From Anaeromyces robustus (taxonomy: Eukaryota > Neocallimastigomycota > Neocallimastigomycetes > Neocallimastigales > Neocallimastigaceae), in NCBI GenBank assembly GCA_002104895.1, contig MCFG01000041.1:137501-165000 (forward strand): a stretch of DNA of 27,500 nucleotides. Reading direction: 5' to 3'. A program made the position numbers and the translations under genes. Shown here piece after piece: positions 22,426 through 27,500 of this stretch; position 1 is the stretch's first letter, and the number at the start of each line of letters is the position of its first letter. Below the pieces are notes generated by a model. That model searched no databases and was not told the origin of the DNA. It saw only the letters and a program-made list of their open reading frames with translations.

Positions 22426-23729
22426 GAAAATTATGTAAAAAATACACAATAATATATATACATATATATATACAAAATATTTATAATATTTATAATATTA
22501 TATTTTATTTTATATTTTTTTTTTCTATGATTTATATTTTTTTCTTTTTTAATATTTTATTTTTTTTATAATTTCTTTTTTTTTTTTAACTTTCTAATAC
22601 CATTACAATAATTTTTATTCTTAATATTAATATATAAGTATTTTCTATACCTAAAAAAAAAAATTTATTTCTTTTTTTATTTTTTTTTTTTTTTTTTATT
22701 TTATTTTTGTTTTTAAATAAAAATTATTTTAAGGTTCAACATGGATTTATATATATATATATATATATTTTTTTTTTATCTATTTTGTTTTATAATAATA
22801 TTACCTTATATATATAAATTATTCAAAATATACATTTTACTTATTTCAAAAAAAAAAAATAATTATTTTAATTATTATTTAATATTATTTTTATATTAAC
22901 TTAATAATTTTTCTATATATATAATTAGTTTTGTAATACATAATATTAATATAAATAAAACGATTAATTAATTTACTAATTAATTATTTACTTTTTTATT
23001 CATATAATATTAATATAAATAAAACGATTAATTAATTTACTAATTAATTATTTACTTTTTTATTCATAATTTAATAAATTTTTTTTTAAATTATTTTATT
23101 CCTGCTTTTTTTTTTTGTTTTTTTTTTGTTTTTTTTTTTGTTTTTGATTTTTTGTTTTGTTTCTTTTCTTTTTTTTTTTTTGTTTTGTTTTGTTTGTTTT
23201 GTTTTTATTTTTTCTTTTTTTTTTTTCTTTTTTCTTGTTTTTCCTTTTTAACTTTATTTTTTTTTTTATCTTTAATTAATAATAAATAAATGAAGAAAAA
23301 AAGGAACAATAATAAATATAATATTATTTTTATTATTATAACAATAATAATAAATAATAATTAATATTTTTATTATTAAATATTATATTCTTCATAATAT
23401 ATTGTTATTATTATTTGATTATGATATTAATGATATTATTATCATAATTATTTCCCTATTGAATATTACAAATATTGGTATGGTATATATACTATTATAT
23501 TTATTAAATTAGAATTACATTATTAATTATAATAATAATAATAATTATTAAATAAAATTACTATGATATGAAATAAAAAAAAAATGAAAAAAAAAATGAA
23601 AAGAAATATTTTAGGGTTAATTATAATACCATCATTAATCAATCTTTTTATTTATTTTTTTTTTTTTTTTTTTTTTTGTTTTAATTAATTTATTAGTGGA
23701 TTATTGAATAACAAGTACTTGAATAAGAA
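22174..23729. other. Gene-free region between F and E
   Basis: Homopolymer-rich, with no coding region seen. Contains GAAAA units (about 22403-22430), a 64-bp direct repeat (22941-23068), and a T/G-rich strand-asymmetric block at about 23104-23250 made of T runs broken by single Gs. It should carry the E promoter and the 3' end of F. Confidence 0.65.
22941..23068. repeat. 64-bp direct tandem repeat, two copies
   Basis: A unit containing AATATAAATAAAACGATTAA and ending TTTACTTTTTTATT is repeated with a 64-base period (the ACG landmark is at 22960 and 23024). The copies are nearly identical, which suggests recent duplication. Confidence 0.85.
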
Positions 23730-25164
23730 TTAATCATATTTTATCAAATGACTTAATAATGTCTCATCATGACTCCCAGATAATTTTAATTTCGGAATAG
23801 AATTATTTTGACTAGATGTATGTATATAATCACTTTGACTAGATTTATGAATCGATTCATTTTGTCTATATTTAGGAATAGAATTATTTTGACTATAGGC
23901 TTGAATATAATCATTTAGACTATATGATTGAATATAATCACTTTGACTAGATTTATGAATAGATTCATTTTGACTATATTTATAAAAAGAATTATTTTGA
24001 CTATATTCATGAATAGAATCATTTTGATTATATTTATAAAAAGAATTATTTTGACTATATTCATGAATAGAATCATTTTGATTATATTTATAAAAAGAAT
24101 TATTTTGACTATACCCATGAATAGAATTATTCTGGCTATATTCATGAGTAGACTTATTCTGACTATATTCATTTTCATGATTAGATTTATTTTGACTATA
24201 GGAATGATTAGATTTATTTTGACTGTAGGTATGATTAGATTTATTTTGACTGCTGCTGAAAATACTATATTGATTAGAGGAAAGTGAAATTTGTTTTCTA
24301 CTACTACTACTACTATCATCATTATGTTTCTTTTTAGAGCTTTGTTTACTATCTTTTTTATTAGATTTTTTCTTTCTATTAAATATTGCTGAAAGCATGT
24401 GGGAATGCTCACGATTTGATTGAAATAGTAATATTTGATCAACAAATATCATATGATATTGTAAATTAATAATAGAAAATCTTATATCTTCAAAGGAAAA
24501 TTCAGCATGTTTTACTCGTTGAGTTATCAAAAAATAATATTTCAGTATAATAGCAATAGCAGCAAAAGGTAATAAACAAATACTAACAAAGGCTGTAGTG
24601 AGAATTCTAAATTCTGATGTAGTTTTAAATTTTTTCAAAAACCCAAAATCAAAATCATTGACTGGGAAAAAATTCTTTTTTAAAACTAAATATACTGCTA
24701 TATCATAAAGTACTGAAGTATTTATGATAATAAATTGAATAATCCAATGATATAAATAAAAATTGTCTCTTTTTTCCATTATAAATACACCATTTTCGTC
24801 ATATAATTGATTAGGTAAAAGAGTCCAATGATGTATAATTAAAACAACTTTAGATAAATTAAAAATTCCACATGTAATATAAACCGGTAATAATTTTTTT
24901 GAATCCTTTATAACAGCTTTAGTACGAAGTAATGGATACCAATCACCAAATATTCCAGCAGTATACCAAAAAATAGTAGCCATTTGGCGTTGTAAAAAGA
25001 ATTTTAATGGATATGCAGTTTCTAAAGATACTGTATTTATACATTTAGTTTCAATTCTAAGATCATCAACATAGGTATTAGCATAATAATGTTGTAATAA
25101 ATCACCCATTCTATCAAAAACATTCCCTAGCACACTAATATATATATATATAATTATTATTATA

Positions 25165-25196
<32 letters not shown>

Positions 25197-25650
25197 TTAT
25201 TCATTATTATTCATTATTATTATTCATTATTATTATTATTATTCATTATTATTATTCATTATTCATTATTACTATTCATTATTATTATTATTATTATTAA
25301 TTATTATTTATTATTTATTAATTATTTTCTTACCCTAATACATAGTGAGCTACAATAATTTTCATTACTGGTTTTCTTAAGTTAAACTTATGTAATATAC
25401 ATATTATTAATGTCCAATAAAAAAAATAACTAGTTACTGGTACAATTAAAATTCTCGAAAAAGTTTCTAAAAAATGATATCTACTATTTACTCTATCTTC
25501 ATCGTTTACAGTTTTTAAAAATTCTTTATAACATTCAAAATTTGTTCCTTTACTTCTTAACCAATCTAAGTAACTTGCATTACCCCTATTATTTTCAATA
25601 AAAAAATGCCTTTGTGATTCTAAAAGCAATAATTCTTTTTCATTTAACAT
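23730..25650 (-). CDS. Gene F: seven-helix membrane protein with a long repeat tail
   Basis: Two exons on the minus strand, 25334-25650 and 23730-25134, joined in phase 2 across a GT-AG intron; 573 aa, the longest of the three. It starts MLNEKELLLLESQRHFFIEN. Its helices and conserved blocks match D closely (FGDWYPLLRTKAVIK, ITCGIFNLSKVVLIIHHW, YDENGVFIME, FFPVNDFDFGFLKKFK, FSFEDIR, INLQYHMIFVDQILLF). The tail carries a basic Lys/Ser-rich segment (about 358-380), then about seventeen 9-residue units (about 401-552; Y-S-Q-N-N-S-x-x-x). In the middle these form an 18-residue higher-order unit alternating Y-K-Y-N-Q-N-D-S-I and H-E-Y-S-Q-N-N-S-F. The C-terminus keeps P-K-L-K-L, D-E-T and L-I-K-Y-D, as in D. 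Predicted to sit in the membrane with the tail probably cytoplasmic (inference from topology). Function unknown. Confidence 0.85.
23793..24251 (-). repeat. 27-bp coding minisatellite in the tail of gene F, with a 54-bp higher-order unit
   Basis: In-frame 27-base units; between about 23970 and 24110 two unit types alternate, giving a nearly exact 54-base period. Outside it the units are more divergent. It also creates long artificial frames on both strands. Confidence 0.88.
25135..25333 (-). repeat. Intron of gene F, ATT and ATTC repeat
   Basis: GTAAGA donor and TATTAG acceptor, 199 bases. It consists almost wholly of ATT units interrupted by ATTC at intervals. Same position and phase as in D and E. 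Confidence 0.8.
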
Positions 25651-25657
25651 TTTATTT

Positions 25658-25691
<34 letters not shown>

Positions 25692-26148
25692 AATTAATTT
25701 TATTATTTAAAAAAATTTAAAATATAATTATTATTTGTAATTTTATTAATGTAATAATGTTAATGGTATCGTATAATTGTTATAATATTATTAATATGGT
25801 ATAGTATTTTTTTTTAATTATATAAATTTTTTAAATTGAATAAAATTAGTATGAAAAAATATATATATTATTTATGAACATTATTATTTATTTTTAAATA
25901 TTCAAATTCATATTATTATTTTTTATATTTTTCTTTATTATAATTATTATTATCAATTATACAAAAAAGTTGAGTTTAATTTCAATTTCAAATAAATTGA
26001 ATAATTTCAATTATATTGGATTATAAAAGTAATTGCATTAAAAGATGTTATATTTATATTTATATATACTCTTTCAGATTATTTCATTCTTTTATTCCTT
26101 AATTATTTTTTTTAATGTTTTTCTTTTTTGACTTTATTAATATTTTTT

Positions 26149-26286
26149 AAGATATTTTTTAATAAAAATATCTTTTTTATGAATTTCTTTTTTTTTTTTT
26201 TTTTTTTAATTTTTTTTAAGATATTTTTTAATAAAAATATCTTTTTTATGAATTTCTTTTTTTTTTTTTTTTTTAATTTTTATAAG
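26149..26286. repeat. 69-bp direct repeat, each copy with a hairpin
   Basis: Two units with a 69-base period, each holding AAGATATTTTTT and AAAAATATCTTTT, which can pair, followed by ATGAATTTC and a poly-T run of different length. Confidence 0.85.
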
Positions 26287-27385
26287 AGTTAATAATTAGT
26301 ATTTATATATTTTTATAGTTTTAAATTTTTTCTTAATATTTTATACATTTTAATTATTAATAATATATTATTATTATGTTTTTAATATAAATTTTAAATA
26401 AAATTTAATTTCTTTTTTTTTTTTATTTAATATATTTAATTTTTTTTTTATCCATCATTTGTGTTTAATAATAATATTTTAATTATTTAATTATTCATAA
26501 AGTTATTTATTAAAGTTACATATTTATTTAAGTTATTTATTTAGTTATTTAGTTATTTAGTTATTTAAGTTATTTAGTTATATATATATTTATTTATTTA
26601 TTTAATATATATTTATTTATTAATTTAGTTTTGTTACTTATTTACTAAATTATTAAGTTTTACTTGTTTAATTATTACAAAAAAAAAAAAAAACTTTTTT
26701 AATTATCAGGCTTTTTAATTTTCTGTATATAAAATCTAAACTTTGAAAATTAATTTTTTTTTACCAAATATTTAATTTTATTAGATTTAAACTTTAATTT
26801 ATAATAATTTTAAATATTAAACATTTTTCTTTTTAAATAAATTTTATTGGTCAAGATTGTATTTTCTCACTTTATCTTTAATACTTTTTTTTTCTTTTTA
26901 AGTATTTGATTTAAATTATGAAGAAAATACATTTTATTATCTTTTAAATAATCTAAATATTATATGATCGATCAATTATAATAAAAATATAAAACATAAA
27001 ATAAATATTTCTTAGTTTCTTTTATTTTCTTATTATAATTTTATTTTTAAAACTTAACTATTATAAATATAATTCTTTATAAAAAAAAACATTTTTTATT
27101 AATATCAATATCATAATATATATAAGATGTGAATTAATTTATTTAATTTATATTTTTATAACAAAAACAAAATTTTTAATAAATATTTTTTAATTTTTTT
27201 TTTTTTTTTTTTTTTGCATACTAACATTTTTTATTTTTTAATATTTACTAAATATATTGAAATGTCCAAAATAACATAAACATTAACATTTAATAATGAT
27301 AATTTTATATCCACCTCATTTACTACTTTTTATTTATTCGAAATTTTTTTTAAAATTCTTTTTATTTGTCTTTTTATTATTTATT

Positions 27386-27418
27386 ATTAATTAATTAATT
27401 AATTAATTAATTAATTAA
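27386..27418. repeat. TTAA tetranucleotide array
   Basis: About eight uninterrupted TTAA units. Confidence 0.85.
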
Positions 27419-27500
27419 CTATATAGATTTCTTAGTATAAATTGAATATTTTTTATATTTAAATTATTACATATTTATTTATTTATTATTTAATATATAT

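Larger units (their letters stand above)
25651..27500. other. Gene-free region upstream of gene F
   Basis: No coding region recognised. It should hold the F promoter (the TGGTATAGTATTT 13-mer is at 25797-25809). It also has a 69-bp duplicated hairpin unit (26149-26286), a TTATTTAG repeat (about 26515-26580) and a TTAA array (about 27386-27418). A slightly less AT-rich patch at 27220-27345 resembles nothing I know and may belong to a gene outside the window. Confidence 0.6.

Noticed and set aside
23793-24251. CRISPR-like array
   Set aside because: Repeats are contiguous 27-bp coding units with no unique spacers, in a eukaryotic gene.
23915-24445. Long open frames on both strands over the F tail (also 11894-12098 over the D tail)
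   Set aside because: They are shadows of the 27-bp coding repeat, which is open in several frames because its period is a multiple of three. The frame kept in paralogues is the one in the D/F genes.

Overview
The window reads as nuclear DNA of a eukaryote with an extreme A+T bias: homopolymer A/T tracts and ATT, ATTT and TTTTA microsatellites fill the space between genes. Coding islands have short AT-rich GT-AG introns and proteins rich in Asn, Ile and Lys. This base composition, together with a sugar-binding-protein/class C GPCR fusion, fits an anaerobic gut fungus (Neocallimastigomycota) best. That assignment is inference: there is no rRNA or other marker gene here. Dictyostelium-like or other AT-rich protists remain possible.

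Left block (about 1-9700). Three tandem copies of one receptor gene lie on the minus strand. Copy C (9651 to 6607, five exons, 738 aa) is intact. It has a signal peptide, a bacterial-type solute-binding ectodomain, seven membrane helices with the TM3/ECL2 cysteine pair, and a short cytoplasmic tail. Copy B (5443 to 3172) has the same exon structure but stops just after TM3. Copy A (about 3158 to 150) has no start codon in exon 1 and a one-base frameshift in exon 5. The end of B and the start of A meet within a few tens of bases, which points to a deletion or unequal exchange. A and C, with their 3' flanks, are a recent duplication of about 3.1 kb.

Middle block (9700-20650). One large receptor-like gene (D, 13494 to 11775) is followed by a long region with decayed coding relics. 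These are two unidentified relics (14805-14949 and 15181-15349) and a degraded LINE-type reverse transcriptase piece (16800-17285, minus). A small secreted six-cysteine protein (18579 to 18235, minus) follows, then a (TTTA) array of about 160 bp.

Right block (20650-25650). Two more members of the D family, E and F, lie in the same orientation. D, E and F each have two exons, about seven predicted membrane helices and a low-complexity cytoplasmic tail. In D and F the tail is a 9-residue tandem repeat (consensus Y-S-Q-N-N-S-I-H-x). In E the tail is short and seems cut off by a stop inside an Asn tract. The single phase-2 intron is at the same codon in all three and is largely ATT repeat.

Taken together, the window holds two tandemly amplified families of multi-pass membrane proteins, all on the minus strand. 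One is very likely a nutrient (sugar) sensing receptor. The other has GPCR-like topology but no family I recognise. The rest is mobile-element debris and simple repeats. The last 1.8 kb (25651-27500) shows no gene.
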